64,000 nucleotides of DNA from an uncultured Collinsella sp. (GCA_958452935.1 CAUDVX010000006.1:9252-73251); one strand, 5' to 3'. Shown: positions 25,819 to 35,100, counted from the stretch's first letter. Notes: a model not told the origin generated them from the letters alone. Translations and numbers: made by a program.

Positions 25819-27330
25819 ATGGCTACGTTCTTTCCCGGTGAGTCCCACACGTTTTCGGAGTATCTGCTGGTCCCTGGTTACTCGTCCTCGCAGTGCATCC
25901 CCAACAACGTCTCTCTCAAGACGCCGCTAACCCGCTTTAAGCGCGGTGAGAAGCCGGCAATCACCCTGAACATCCCCATGGTTTCCGCCATCATGCAGTC
26001 CGTCTCGGGCGTCGACATGGGTGTCGCGCTCGCTACCGAGGGCGGCCTGTCCTTCATCTACGGTTCCCAGAGCGCCGAGTCCGAGGCCGCTATGGTCAAG
26101 GCCGTCAAGGATCACAAGGCTGGCTTCGTTCAGTCCGATTCCACGCTGACCCCCGACATGACCATGGAGCAGGTCATCGAGCTCAAGGAGAAGACCGGTC
26201 ACTCCACCATGCCGGTCACCGACGACGGCACTCCCAAGGGTAAGCTCCTGGGCATCGTCACCAGCCGTGACTATCGCCCCAGCCGCGATGACCACCAGAC
26301 GAAGGTCTCTGAGTTCATGACCCCGCGTGAGCAGCTCATCGTGGGCGACAAGAACATCAGCCTCAAGGTTGCCAACGACGTCATCTGGGACAACAAGCTC
26401 AACGCTCTGCCTATCGTCGACGACAATGATCACCTTATGGGCATCGTTTTCCGCAAGGACTACGATAGCCATAAGACCAACCCCAACGAGCTGCTCGACG
26501 GCGATAAGCGCTACATGGTCGGTGCCGGCATCAACACCCGCGACTATGCCGAGCGCGTGCCGCTGCTCATCGAGGCCGGCGCCGATGTCCTGTGCATCGA
26601 CTCTTCCGAGGGCTTCAGCGAGTGGCAGAAGCGCACCATCGAGTGGATCCGCGCTAACTACGGCGAGGACGTCAAGGTCGGTGCCGGTAACGTCGTCGAC
26701 GCCGAGGGCTTCCGCTTCCTGGCTGACTGCGGTGCCGACTTCATCAAGGTCGGTATCGGCGGCGGTTCTATCTGCATTACCCGCGAGACCAAGGGCATCG
26801 GCCGTGGCCAGGCCACCGCGCTGATTGACGTCTGCCGCGCTCGCGACGAGTACTACGAGGAGACCGGCGTCTACGTGCCCGTGTGCTCCGACGGTGGCAT
26901 CGTCTACGACTACCACATGACGCTCGCTCTTGCCATGGGTGCCGACTTTATGATGCTGGGCCGCTACTTCGCCCGCTTCGACGAGAGCCCGACCGAGCGC
27001 GTCAACGTCAACGGCCAGTACATGAAGGAGTACTGGGGCGAGGGTTCTGCGCGTGCCCGCAACTGGCAGCGCTACGACCTGGGCGGCGCCGCGAAGCTCA
27101 GCTTCGTCGAGGGCGTCGATTCCTACGTCCCGTACGCCGGCTCCCTCAAGGACGGCGTGGGCGGCACGCTTTACAAGGTCAAGTCCACGATGTGCAACTG
27201 CGGTGCCCTCTCGATTCCCGAGCTCCAGGAAAAGGCACGCCTAACGCTGGTCAGCTCCACCTCCATCGTCGAAGGCGGCGCCCACGACGTAGTCGTGAAG
27301 GATTCCCAGCAGAGCGTCAGCTACCGCTAA
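25819..27330 (+). CDS. guaB: IMP dehydrogenase
   Basis: This enzyme of 503 residues oxidises IMP to XMP, the committed step of GMP synthesis. The barrel carries the substrate loop GIGGGSICITRETKGIGRG (about 313-331) with catalytic Cys near 319. Two CBS domains are inserted (about 95-215, including HSTMPVTDDGTPKG and LNALPIVDDNDHLMG). FMMLGRYFARFDE is the family C-terminal glycine/flap region. The start is ATG 25819 behind AAGGAG. It is a single-gene unit, followed by a region of nested hairpins. Confidence 0.95.
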   Translation: MATFFPGESHTFSEYLLVPGYSSSQCIPNNVSLKTPLTRFKRGEKPAITLNIPMVSAIMQSVSGVDMGVALATEGGLSFIYGSQSAESEAAMVKAVKDHKAGFVQSDSTLTPDMTMEQVIELKEKTGHSTMPVTDDGTPKGKLLGIVTSRDYRPSRDDHQTKVSEFMTPREQLIVGDKNISLKVANDVIWDNKLNALPIVDDNDHLMGIVFRKDYDSHKTNPNELLDGDKRYMVGAGINTRDYAERVPLLIEAGADVLCIDSSEGFSEWQKRTIEWIRANYGEDVKVGAGNVVDAEGFRFLADCGADFIKVGIGGGSICITRETKGIGRGQATALIDVCRARDEYYEETGVYVPVCSDGGIVYDYHMTLALAMGADFMMLGRYFARFDESPTERVNVNGQYMKEYWGEGSARARNWQRYDLGGAAKLSFVEGVDSYVPYAGSLKDGVGGTLYKVKSTMCNCGALSIPELQEKARLTLVSSTSIVEGGAHDVVVKDSQQSVSYR

Positions 27331-27335
27331 GCGGC

Positions 27336-27429
27336 TTTCCCAAGCACCGCACCTTGCTGTTCAAACCGTCGCTCGCGTACCAAAGTACGCGTCGCTCCTC
27401 TTTCACGGCAATCTGCGGCACTTGGAAAA
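27336..27429. repeat. Branched palindrome after guaB
   Basis: Outer arms CCAAGCACCGCA (27340-27351) and TGCGGCACTTGG (27414-27425) pair with two mismatches. TTGCTG and CGGCAA can pair inside them. A perfect 7-bp hairpin CGCGTAC-CAAA-GTACGCG lies at 27374-27391. There is no U-tract, so this looks like a structured element and not a simple terminator. Confidence 0.65.
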
Positions 27430-27489
27430 CCCGGCCATGCTTGGACGGGTAACAAATAGCGGCTGATTCACAACCACGTTATTTAGATA

Positions 27490-27524
27490 AAGCGAGATGC
27501 CTGCAAGTCGCAGGCATCTCGCTT
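27490..27524. terminator. Long perfect hairpin between guaB and leuS
   Basis: A 15-bp perfect stem AAGCGAGATGCCTGC / GCAGGCATCTCGCTT with loop AAGTC is followed by GTCGTATTTG. This probably ends guaB transcription despite the imperfect U-tract. Confidence 0.7.
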
Positions 27525-27559
27525 GTCGTATTTGCTATCATCATGCGAGTTAACGATGT

Positions 27560-27678
27560 GGCGGGGCGTTCTTACCTTTGCTCGCTGCAAGTTCCGCACG
27601 CAAAGAAGAGCACTAAATGTGCTCTTCGTCTTGCGCAGGACTGTCCGCAGCAGCGAGTAAAGGTAAGAGCGCCCCGCC
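27560..27678 (+). promoter_or_regulatory. Nested 29-bp inverted repeat in the leuS leader
   Basis: The arm 27560-27588 (starts GGCGGGGCGTTCTTACC) pairs with 27650-27678 (ends AGAGCGCCCCGCC) with two mismatches in 29. Inside lies GAAGAGCAC-TAAAT-GTGCTCTTC. The ribosome site of leuS begins 15 bases after the outer arm. It could be a structured 5' leader or a mobile palindromic element. No T-box sequence is seen. Confidence 0.7.
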
Positions 27679-27704
27679 CCAACCGAGATAACAAAGGAGC
27701 TGAT

Positions 27705-30281
27705 ATGTGCGATTGCACAGATCATAAGGACGAGATTCCTGTCTACGACGCGCAGGCCATTGAGTCCAAGTGGATGAAGGCCTGGGAGGACTCCAACCTC
27801 TTTGCCGTCGACACCGACGACAGCAAGCCCAAGAAGTACGTGCTCGAGATGTTCCCGTATCCGTCGGGCGACCTGCACATGGGTCACGCGCGCAACTACA
27901 CCATCGGCGATGCCATGGCCCGTCAGGCCCGCATGCGCGGCTACGACGTGCTGCACCCCATCGGCTTCGATGCCTTTGGCCTGCCCGCCGAGAATGCCGC
28001 CATCAAGCACAACACGCAGGCTGCCGCCTGGACGTATAAGAACATGGATCAGGCGCTTTCCACGATGAAGCGCATGGGCTTCTCCTACGATCTGGATCGC
28101 ATGGTCAAGACCTGCAGCCCCGACTATTACCGCTGGGGCCAGTGGATCTTTGAGAAGATGTGGGAAAAGGGCCTGGTCTACCGCAAGAAGAACCCGGTCA
28201 ATTGGTGCCCCACCTGTAAGACCGTTCTGGCCAACGAGCAGGTCACCGAGGGTAAGTGCTGGCGCTGCGGCACCGAGCCTGAGAAGCGCGACCTGGAGCA
28301 GTGGTACTTCAAGATTACCGAGTACTCCCAGGAGCTGCTCGACGATCTGGAGAAGCTCCCCGGCTGGCCCGAGCGCGTCAAGCAGATGCAGGCCAACTGG
28401 ATCGGCCGCTCCGAGGGCGCCGAGGTCGACTTTACCCTGTGCGACAAGGATGGCGAGCCCATCGAGGGCGACGAGGGTAAGATCACCGTCTTCACCACGC
28501 GAGCCGACACGCTCTTCGGTGTCTCCTTCTTTGTCCTGGCTCCCGAGTACGCGCGCCTGCACGAGCTCGTCGAGGGCACGGAGTACGAGGAGGCCGTCAC
28601 CAAGATCGTCGAGGACTCCAAGCATATCTCTGCCGTCGAGCGTGCCCAGGGCACCCTCGAGAAGCACGGTGCCTTTACCGGCCGCTATGTGGTGAACCCC
28701 GTCAACGGCGAGAAGGTCCCCGTGTGGGTTGCCGATTATGTCGTTGCCGACTACGGCACCGGCGCCGTCATGGCCGTTCCCTGCGGCGACCAGCGTGACT
28801 TTGAGTTCGCCCGCAAGTACGATCTGCCTATTGTGCCGATCATCCTGGACGATGACGACCGCGCTGCCGTCGAGGCCAGCGGCGAGACCATCGATACCTT
28901 CCATGCCGAGACCGTCGACTGGGATTGCGCCCACGCTGCCGAGGGCACGCTCGTCCAGTCCGGCAAGTACACCGGCATGCGCGGCGGCAAGCACTCCGAG
29001 GGCGAGGCTGCGATCGTGGCCGATCTTGAGGCCATGGGCTGCGGCCGTCGCAAGGTCGAGTTCCGTCTACGCGACTGGCTCATCAGCCGCCAGCGCTACT
29101 GGGGCAACCCCATCCCGGCCATCCACTGCGAGCACTGCGGCATCGTGCCCGTGCCCGAGGACCAGCTGCCGGTGACGCTGCCCGAGAACCTGGACCTGGG
29201 TGCCGGCGAGACCCTCGCCGAGTGCAAGGAGTTCTACGAGACCACCTGCCCGGTGTGCGGTCGCCCGGCTAAGCGCGAGACCGATACCATGGACACCTTC
29301 ACCTGCTCTAGCTGGTATTACCTGCGCTATACCGACCCGCACAACACCGAGCTGCCCTTCTCCCGCGAGGCGGCAGACCGTTGGATGCCCGTCGATAACT
29401 ATATCGGTGGCATTGAGCATGCCATTCTGCACCTGCTCTACAGCCGTTTCTTTACCAAGGCGCTGCGCGACCTGGGCCTGCTGAGCGTTGACGAGCCCTT
29501 CACCAACCTGCTGTGCCAGGGCATGGTCAAGGACGAGAACGGCGACACCATGTCCAAGTCCAAGGGCAATGTCGTGCCCCCGAGCTCGGTCATCGAGCCC
29601 TACGGCGCCGACACCATGCGTCTGGCGATCCTGTTTATCGCCCCGCCCGAGAAGGACTTCGACTGGGATCCCAAGGCCGTCGAGGGCGCTAACCGCTTCA
29701 TTAAGCGCGCCTGGCGTATCGTGTGGCAGCTCGTCCAGTCCGGCGACGCCAACGTTGCCTTTGACAAGTCCGCGCTCGACGAGGTCGCGATGAAGCTCTA
29801 CCGCGAGCGCCATCGCACCATTGCCAAGTGCACCGAGGACTTCGACCGCGGCCAGTTCAACACCGCGATCTCGGCTGTCATGGAGCTCGTCAACGCGGCG
29901 AGCGCCTACCTCAACGCCACCGAGGGCGCTGACCGCGACAAGGCCCTGTGCTACGGCGTGGCCAAGGACATCGTAAGCGTCCTTGCCCCCATCTGCCCGT
30001 TCTGGGCCGACGAGCTGTGGCACGAGGCACTCGGCTGCGAGGGCAATGCCTACACCGCCGCCTGGCCCGAGTTCGATCTGGCCGAGTCCATCGAGGACAC
30101 GGTGCAGATCGTCGTACAGGTGCTCGGCAAGGTCCGCGGCCGCATCGACGTGGCCCGCGACGCCTCCAACGAGGAGATGCAGGCTGCCGCGGAGGCCGCT
30201 GTCGCCAAGTGGACCGAGGGCAAGACGGTCGTCAAGGCCATCTGCGTGCCTGGCAAGCTGGTTAACCTGGTGGTCAAGTAA
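27705..30281 (+). CDS. leuS: Leucyl-tRNA synthetase
   Basis: This 858-residue class I synthetase charges tRNA-Leu. HIGH-type motif: PYPSGDLHMGHARNY; KMSKS-type: TMSKSKGNVV. The CP1 editing domain lies between (about 220-420, containing FTTRADTLFGV). The zinc-like CxxC pairs are NWCPTCKTV and CWRCG. The C-terminal anticodon and LeuS-specific domains end LVNLVVK. An open frame extends upstream, but ATG 27705 has AAAGGAG five bases before it and begins the family alignment (MCDCTDHKDE, then IESKWMKAWED). It is a single gene, with a hairpin-rich leader and a clean terminator. Confidence 0.96.
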   Translation: MCDCTDHKDEIPVYDAQAIESKWMKAWEDSNLFAVDTDDSKPKKYVLEMFPYPSGDLHMGHARNYTIGDAMARQARMRGYDVLHPIGFDAFGLPAENAAIKHNTQAAAWTYKNMDQALSTMKRMGFSYDLDRMVKTCSPDYYRWGQWIFEKMWEKGLVYRKKNPVNWCPTCKTVLANEQVTEGKCWRCGTEPEKRDLEQWYFKITEYSQELLDDLEKLPGWPERVKQMQANWIGRSEGAEVDFTLCDKDGEPIEGDEGKITVFTTRADTLFGVSFFVLAPEYARLHELVEGTEYEEAVTKIVEDSKHISAVERAQGTLEKHGAFTGRYVVNPVNGEKVPVWVADYVVADYGTGAVMAVPCGDQRDFEFARKYDLPIVPIILDDDDRAAVEASGETIDTFHAETVDWDCAHAAEGTLVQSGKYTGMRGGKHSEGEAAIVADLEAMGCGRRKVEFRLRDWLISRQRYWGNPIPAIHCEHCGIVPVPEDQLPVTLPENLDLGAGETLAECKEFYETTCPVCGRPAKRETDTMDTFTCSSWYYLRYTDPHNTELPFSREAADRWMPVDNYIGGIEHAILHLLYSRFFTKALRDLGLLSVDEPFTNLLCQGMVKDENGDTMSKSKGNVVPPSSVIEPYGADTMRLAILFIAPPEKDFDWDPKAVEGANRFIKRAWRIVWQLVQSGDANVAFDKSALDEVAMKLYRERHRTIAKCTEDFDRGQFNTAISAVMELVNAASAYLNATEGADRDKALCYGVAKDIVSVLAPICPFWADELWHEALGCEGNAYTAAWPEFDLAESIEDTVQIVVQVLGKVRGRIDVARDASNEEMQAAAEAAVAKWTEGKTVVKAICVPGKLVNLVVK

Positions 30282-30312
30282 GCGCTGCGTGCATAGTTGA
30301 CGTGCTATAGGC

Positions 30313-30346
30313 GAGGGGCGATCCGGCTGGGTCGCCCCTCGTTTTT
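30313..30346 (+). terminator. Intrinsic terminator of leuS
   Basis: A 9-bp stem GAGGGGCGA / TCGCCCCTC with a ten-base loop is followed by GTTTTTC, about 30 bases after the stop codon. Confidence 0.92.
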
Positions 30347-30432
30347 CATGCACCTGTCCTGGTACCTGCGGTTAATTGTTCTATTCTTGTGGAGAACCTG
30401 TGCTCACGCTGACCTGCGGGTTTGTGTTGTGG

Positions 30433-30461
30433 TTGCACGTTTGTGTAGGTATTGGTATAGT
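30433..30461 (+). promoter_or_regulatory. Promoter of the rimP-nusA-infB operon
   Basis: TTGCAC (30433-30438) and TATAGT (30456-30461) are separated by exactly 17 bases. This is the best sigma-70-type promoter before rimP; transcription would start near 30468. Confidence 0.75.
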
Positions 30462-30486
30462 TTGCTTGCAAATGAAGTTGTAATTG

Positions 30487-30519
30487 AAAGAAGTGGGGTT
30501 TCGGCCCCGCTTCTTTTTT
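30487..30519 (+). terminator. Terminator-like hairpin in the rimP-nusA leader (possible attenuator)
   Basis: AAGAAGTGGGG pairs with CCCCGCTTCTT (one G-U) across a TTTCGG loop and is followed by a run of T. It sits between the promoter at 30433-30461 and the rimP start at 30540, so it would end transcription after roughly 50 bases unless read through. NusA autoregulation at such a leader terminator is known in Bacillus subtilis. Its use here is inferred. Confidence 0.8.
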
Positions 30520-30539
30520 GTATGGATGGAGGTGCCGCA

Positions 30540-31034
30540 ATGGTCAAGACCAAGACCGAGCAGGCGATCATCGACGCGCTCGAGGCCGTCGCTCCCCAGC
30601 ACGATGTCGACATCGTCGACGTCGAGCTCGTGGGTGCCACCAAGGCCCCCTGTGTGCGCGTGCGTATCGAGGGTGCCGAGGGTCAGAGCCTGTCGCTCAA
30701 TGACGTCACGGCCAATACCAAATGGGTCGGCGATGTGATTGAGGAGCTCGACCCCATCTCTTCGAGCTATACGCTCGAGGTGTCGAGCCCGGGCATGGCG
30801 CGCCCGCTGCGCCGCCCGCGTGACTTTGCCCGCTTTGTGGGCGAGAACTGCGAGCTCACCTCCACCGCCACCGAGGGACGTCGCAAGTTCGCCGGTAAGA
30901 TTGCCGCCGCCACCGAGACAAACGTGACCCTCGAGCTCGAGGACGGCGAGTCCGTTACCCTCGATTTCTCTGATGTTAAGAAGTGCAAGTTGAAGCCCAC
31001 CTATGACTTCAAGCCCGCGAAGGAAGGAAAGTAA
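30540..31034 (+). CDS. rimP: Ribosome maturation factor RimP
   Basis: This 164-residue protein assists 30S subunit maturation. The family segments VDIVDVELVGATKAPCVRVRI (split), SYTLEVSSPGMARPLRRPRDF and the C-terminal SH3-like domain (GKIAAATETNVTLEL) are present. ATG 30540 follows GGAGG and starts the family alignment; the longer frame upstream crosses the promoter and is rejected. It is the first gene of the operon, with nusA starting two bases after its stop. Confidence 0.94.
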   Translation: MVKTKTEQAIIDALEAVAPQHDVDIVDVELVGATKAPCVRVRIEGAEGQSLSLNDVTANTKWVGDVIEELDPISSSYTLEVSSPGMARPLRRPRDFARFVGENCELTSTATEGRRKFAGKIAAATETNVTLELEDGESVTLDFSDVKKCKLKPTYDFKPAKEGK

Positions 31035-31035
31035 G

Positions 31036-32283
31036 ATGGCAGCATCCGACATGATGTCCGCCCTGATGGAGCTTTGCCAGGAGAAGCACATCGACCAGCT
31101 CTACCTGATCGACCGCCTGGAGCAGTCGCTCGCCAAGAGCTATGCCGAGATCCTGCATCTTGAGTGGGGCGCCAAGGTGACCATCGACCGCACCACCGGC
31201 AAGATCTACGTCTACCGTCTGGAGCCGATCGACGATTCCATGGACGAGGAGGGCAACTTCACCGAGTTCGAGGAGATCGACGTCACTCCCAAGAACACGA
31301 GCCGCATCGCCGCCCAGCACGCCAAGGCCGAGATCAATGCCATCGTGCGCAACTCCGCCCGCGAGCAGATCTACGAGGAGTTCTCCGGCCGCATCGGTGA
31401 CCTCATCAGCGGTACCGTGCTGCAGTCCACGCCCGACTTCACGATCGTCAAGATTCGCGAGGGCGTCGAGGCCGAGCTGCCGCACTTCGACCAGCGCCGT
31501 TACGAGAATGAGCGCAACGAGCGTCCGATGGGCGAGCGCTACCTTCACAACCAGCACATCAAGGCCGTGATCATCGACGTTCGCGACCCCAACTCCAACT
31601 TGCAGCCGGTTCGTGGCGAGCACAGCCGTCCGCCGATTGTCATCTCCCGTACCCACCCCGAGCTCATGCGTCGTCTGTTTGAGCAGGAGGTGCCCGAGAT
31701 CTATGAGGGCACCGTCCAGATCAAGTCGATCGCCCGCGAGCCCGGCCAGCGCTCCAAGGTCGCCGTCCACTCGCTCGACGATCGCCTGGATCCGGTTGGC
31801 GCCTGCGTCGGCCCCAAGGGCAGCCGTGTTCGCGCCGTCGTGGGCGAGCTCCGTGGCGAGCGCGTCGACGTCATCCTGTGGGATGCCGATCCGGCCGTCT
31901 ACGTCGCCAACGCCCTGTCGCCTGCCAAGGTCACCCGCGTTCTCATCGACGAGGAGAAGGCCTACGCCGGCGTTATCGTGCCCGATGACCAGCTGTCCCT
32001 CGCCATCGGTAAGGAGGGCCAGAACGCCCGCCTCGCCGCGCGCCTGACCGGCTGGCACATCGATATTAAGTCCGAGACCCTTGCCGCCGACATCCTCAAG
32101 AACGTTCCCGTTCACGAGGAGCCCGCCGCCGACCTGATCGGTGACGAGGAGGACGAGGACGTCCGTCGCTGCGAGTTCGTGTCCGAGGACGGCATCCAGT
32201 GCCGCAACCAGGCCCGTCCCGGCTCCCGTTTCTGCGGTGTCCACGACACCGACGCCTTCGATGATGCGGAGGACCTGATCTAG
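31036..32283 (+). CDS. nusA: Transcription factor NusA with a C-terminal Cys/His tail
   Basis: This 415-residue protein binds RNA polymerase and modulates pausing, termination and antitermination. The N-terminal polymerase-binding domain, S1 domain (about 135-200, SGTVLQSTPDFTIVKI) and two KH domains (VGACVGPKGSRVRAVVGEL and SLAIGKEGQNARLAARLTG) are complete. After the KH domains comes an acidic linker. The tail then has C379, C389, C400 and H403 spaced C-x9-C-x10-C-x2-H, resembling a small zinc knuckle. That tail is not part of standard NusA. A separate YlxR gene, usual after nusA in Firmicutes, is absent. Confidence 0.95.
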   Translation: MAASDMMSALMELCQEKHIDQLYLIDRLEQSLAKSYAEILHLEWGAKVTIDRTTGKIYVYRLEPIDDSMDEEGNFTEFEEIDVTPKNTSRIAAQHAKAEINAIVRNSAREQIYEEFSGRIGDLISGTVLQSTPDFTIVKIREGVEAELPHFDQRRYENERNERPMGERYLHNQHIKAVIIDVRDPNSNLQPVRGEHSRPPIVISRTHPELMRRLFEQEVPEIYEGTVQIKSIAREPGQRSKVAVHSLDDRLDPVGACVGPKGSRVRAVVGELRGERVDVILWDADPAVYVANALSPAKVTRVLIDEEKAYAGVIVPDDQLSLAIGKEGQNARLAARLTGWHIDIKSETLAADILKNVPVHEEPAADLIGDEEDEDVRRCEFVSEDGIQCRNQARPGSRFCGVHDTDAFDDAEDLI

Positions 32284-32374
32284 CGCGCGGTCGCGCCGGG
32301 CAGGTCCCAGCGCATACCCCACGCTCGTTCAGTCTCTAGGCACCCAAGGTGCCAGAAAGGGTAGGTGAAGTCAT

Positions 32375-35089
32375 ATGGCAAAAGTCCGTGTGTCCACCCT
32401 GGCCAAAGAGTTCGGCATGACCTCCAAGGAACTGATGGGTCATCTCGCCGAAATGAAGATTCCCGCTAAGTCCGCTTCCTCCGCCCTGGAGGACGCCTAC
32501 GTCGCTATGGTCCGCAAGCAGCTCGCCTCGGTGATCGAGGCCCGCGCCCAGGAAGTCGAGGCCGCCAAGCTGGCCGAGGAGCAGGCCGCTGCTGCCGAGG
32601 AGGCAGCGCGCGCTGCCGAGGCAGAGCGCGAGCGCATCGCCGCCGAGAAGGCACGCGAGGAGGAGCGCCGCCAGTTCGCCGCCGCCCAGGCTGCCGAGGA
32701 GGCCGCCCGCGCCGAGGCCGAGGCTAAGAAGAAGGCCGAGCAGGAGCGCCTTGCCCGCGAGAAGGAGGAGGCTGCCCGCGAGGCCCAGCGCCGCGCCGTT
32801 CCCGCTTCCGACTCCGGTTCGCGCTTCCGTTCGCTGCTCGACCAGATCGCCGCACAGGAGACCGTGCTCAAGGAGAAGAAGGACGCCGAGGAGAAGGCCA
32901 AGGCCGAGCGCGCTGCCGAGCGCGGCAACCGTCGTGGCGGCAACAACGACCGTCGTGGTGGCCGTCGTAACGACCGCAACGCCTCCGACAACAACTCCGA
33001 GCGCAACGCCTCCGAGAACCGTCCCCACAGCCATCGCACCAACGCCAGCAACAACGTCGCTGCCGGCATGGACTTCCCCAATCCCGACAAGCAGGGCAAG
33101 GGCAAGAAGCGCAAGGGCGGTCACAACAACGAAGAGGACCACTACAGCCGCATGGCTCGCGAGGCCGAGGAGTACAGCCGCGAGAAGGTGCTCGAGGAGG
33201 CTCGTGCCGCCGTCGAGGAGGCCTCTCGCGAGTCCACTGGTCGCCGCAAAAAGCGCAAGGAGAAGCGCGAGCGCGAGGCCGCAAAGGCTCAGGAAGAGCG
33301 CAAGATTGAGGAGGCGCTGGCCCAGGGCGTGAACCCCGAGGACCTCGACGCGATCAAGGTCTCCCAGGGCGTTACCGTCCAGGAGCTCGCCGAGGCGCTC
33401 GACGTTCCGGCCAACGACATCATCAAGCGCCTGTTCCTGCTGGGCACGCCGCTTACCATGACGCAGTCCATGTCCGACGACCTCGTCGAGCTCGTTGCCG
33501 ACGACCTGGGCCGTCAGATCAAGATCATCACCCCCGAGGAGGAGAACACCTTCTCGTTCTACGACGATCCCGCCGATCTTAAGCCCCGCGCCCCGGTCGT
33601 CACCGTCATGGGTCACGTCGACCACGGCAAGACGAGCTTGCTCGACGCCATCCGTCACACCGGCGTCGCTGCCGGCGAGGCGGGCGGCATTACGCAGGCC
33701 ATCGGCGCTTCGCAGGTCATGATCAACGACCGCAAGATCACCTTCATCGATACCCCGGGCCATGCCACCTTTACGGCCATGCGTGCCCGCGGTGCTAAGG
33801 TGACCGACATCGTCATCCTGATCGTGGCTGCCGACGACGGCGTCATGCCTCAGACTATCGAGTCGATCAACCACGCCAAGGCCGCCGGCGTTCCCATCGT
33901 CGTCGCCGTCAACAAGATCGATAAGCCGGGTGCCAACCCCGACCGCGTGCGCCAGGAGCTCACCGAGTACGGCATCATCCCCGAAGAGTGGGGCGGACAG
34001 AACATGTTCGTCAACATCTCGGCCAAGCAGAAGATCGGTATCGACGACCTGCTCGAGACCGTGCTGCTCCAGGCCGACGTGCTCGAGCTCAAGGCCAACC
34101 CTGATACGTTCGCTTCGGGCAACGTCCTCGAGGCTAAGCTCGACAAGGGCCGCGGCTCGGTTGCCACCGTGCTCGTGACCCGCGGTACCCTGCACGTGGG
34201 CGACACGCTGGTCGCCGGCCTCACCTATGGCCGCGTCCGCGCCATGCTCGACCCCAAGGGCAACGCCGTCACCGAGGCCGGTCCCTCCGACGCCGTCGAG
34301 ATCTTGGGCCTGCAGTCCGTCCCCAACGCCGGCGATGAGTTCCGCGTGTTCGAGGACGAGCGCGAGGCACGTGCGCTGGCCGACGAGCGTTCGCTCAAGG
34401 CCCGTATCGAGGAGCAGAGCCGCGTGAAGCACGTGACGCTCGAGAACCTCTTCGAGACCATCGCCGACGCCGAGGTCAAGGAGCTCAACCTGATCATCAA
34501 GGCCGACGTCCAGGGCTCCATCGAGGCTCTTCAGGACTCCCTCGACAAGATGGATCAGTCCGAGGTGCGCATCAACACGATCCACTCCGCCGTTGGTGCC
34601 ATCAACGAGACCGACGTCGTCCTGGCCGATGCCTCCAACGCTATCATCATCGGTTTTGGCGTCCGTCCCGACGGCAAGGCCCGCTCCGCCGCCGAGCGCG
34701 AGGGCGTCGAGATCCGTTGCTACGACGTCATCTACAAGTGCCTCGAGGACCTCGATGCTGCCCGCATCGGTATGCTCAAGCCCACCGAGGTCGAGGTCTC
34801 CACGGGTTCCGCGACCGTTCTGGACACCTTCAAGGTGCCCAAGGTCGGTATCGCCGCCGGTGTCCGCGTCGAAGAGGGCGAGATCGCCGCGACCGATTCC
34901 GTGCGCCTGGTGCGCGACGGCATCGTGGTCTTCAACGGTAAAATCGCCTCGATGCGCCACTACAAGGACGAGGCCAAGAGCCTCAAGAGCGGCTCCGAGG
35001 GCGGTATTGGCCTGGAGAACTTCCAGGACATCAAGCCTGGCGACACCATTGAGGGCTACCGCATCGACCAGGTTGCCCGTACCGAGTAG
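32375..35089 (+). CDS. infB: Translation initiation factor IF-2
   Basis: This 904-residue GTPase places fMet-tRNA on the ribosome. It has an N-terminal IF2_N-like domain (VSTLAKEFGMTSKELMGHL) and a long charged, low-complexity segment rich in Ala/Glu/Arg with an Asn/Arg stretch (about 60-310). A second IF2_N follows (TVQELAEALDVPANDIIKRL). The G domain has GHVDHGKTS, DTPGHATF and NKIDKPG, and domains II to IV are present. Start ATG 32375. It lies in the conserved nusA-infB-rbfA order. Confidence 0.97.
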   Translation: MAKVRVSTLAKEFGMTSKELMGHLAEMKIPAKSASSALEDAYVAMVRKQLASVIEARAQEVEAAKLAEEQAAAAEEAARAAEAERERIAAEKAREEERRQFAAAQAAEEAARAEAEAKKKAEQERLAREKEEAAREAQRRAVPASDSGSRFRSLLDQIAAQETVLKEKKDAEEKAKAERAAERGNRRGGNNDRRGGRRNDRNASDNNSERNASENRPHSHRTNASNNVAAGMDFPNPDKQGKGKKRKGGHNNEEDHYSRMAREAEEYSREKVLEEARAAVEEASRESTGRRKKRKEKREREAAKAQEERKIEEALAQGVNPEDLDAIKVSQGVTVQELAEALDVPANDIIKRLFLLGTPLTMTQSMSDDLVELVADDLGRQIKIITPEEENTFSFYDDPADLKPRAPVVTVMGHVDHGKTSLLDAIRHTGVAAGEAGGITQAIGASQVMINDRKITFIDTPGHATFTAMRARGAKVTDIVILIVAADDGVMPQTIESINHAKAAGVPIVVAVNKIDKPGANPDRVRQELTEYGIIPEEWGGQNMFVNISAKQKIGIDDLLETVLLQADVLELKANPDTFASGNVLEAKLDKGRGSVATVLVTRGTLHVGDTLVAGLTYGRVRAMLDPKGNAVTEAGPSDAVEILGLQSVPNAGDEFRVFEDEREARALADERSLKARIEEQSRVKHVTLENLFETIADAEVKELNLIIKADVQGSIEALQDSLDKMDQSEVRINTIHSAVGAINETDVVLADASNAIIIGFGVRPDGKARSAAEREGVEIRCYDVIYKCLEDLDAARIGMLKPTEVEVSTGSATVLDTFKVPKVGIAAGVRVEEGEIAATDSVRLVRDGIVVFNGKIASMRHYKDEAKSLKSGSEGGIGLENFQDIKPGDTIEGYRIDQVARTE

Positions 35090-35100
35090 GGGGTAGCGCT

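Noticed and set aside
27560..27704. T-box leader in front of leuS
   Set aside because: The structure is strong, but I found no T-box consensus (AGGGTGGNACCGCG-like) and no antiterminator/terminator pair before the start codon.
30297..30539. Longer N-terminus for RimP
   Set aside because: The extension runs through the leuS terminator, the promoter and the leader hairpin; ATG 30540 has the ribosome site and matches family starts.
32336..34960. Very long open frame on the minus strand opposite infB (874 codons), and similar ones opposite nusA and recG
   Set aside because: These are mirror frames produced by the strong GC-ending codon bias; they are low-complexity, lack recognisable domains and lie wholly opposite well-identified genes.
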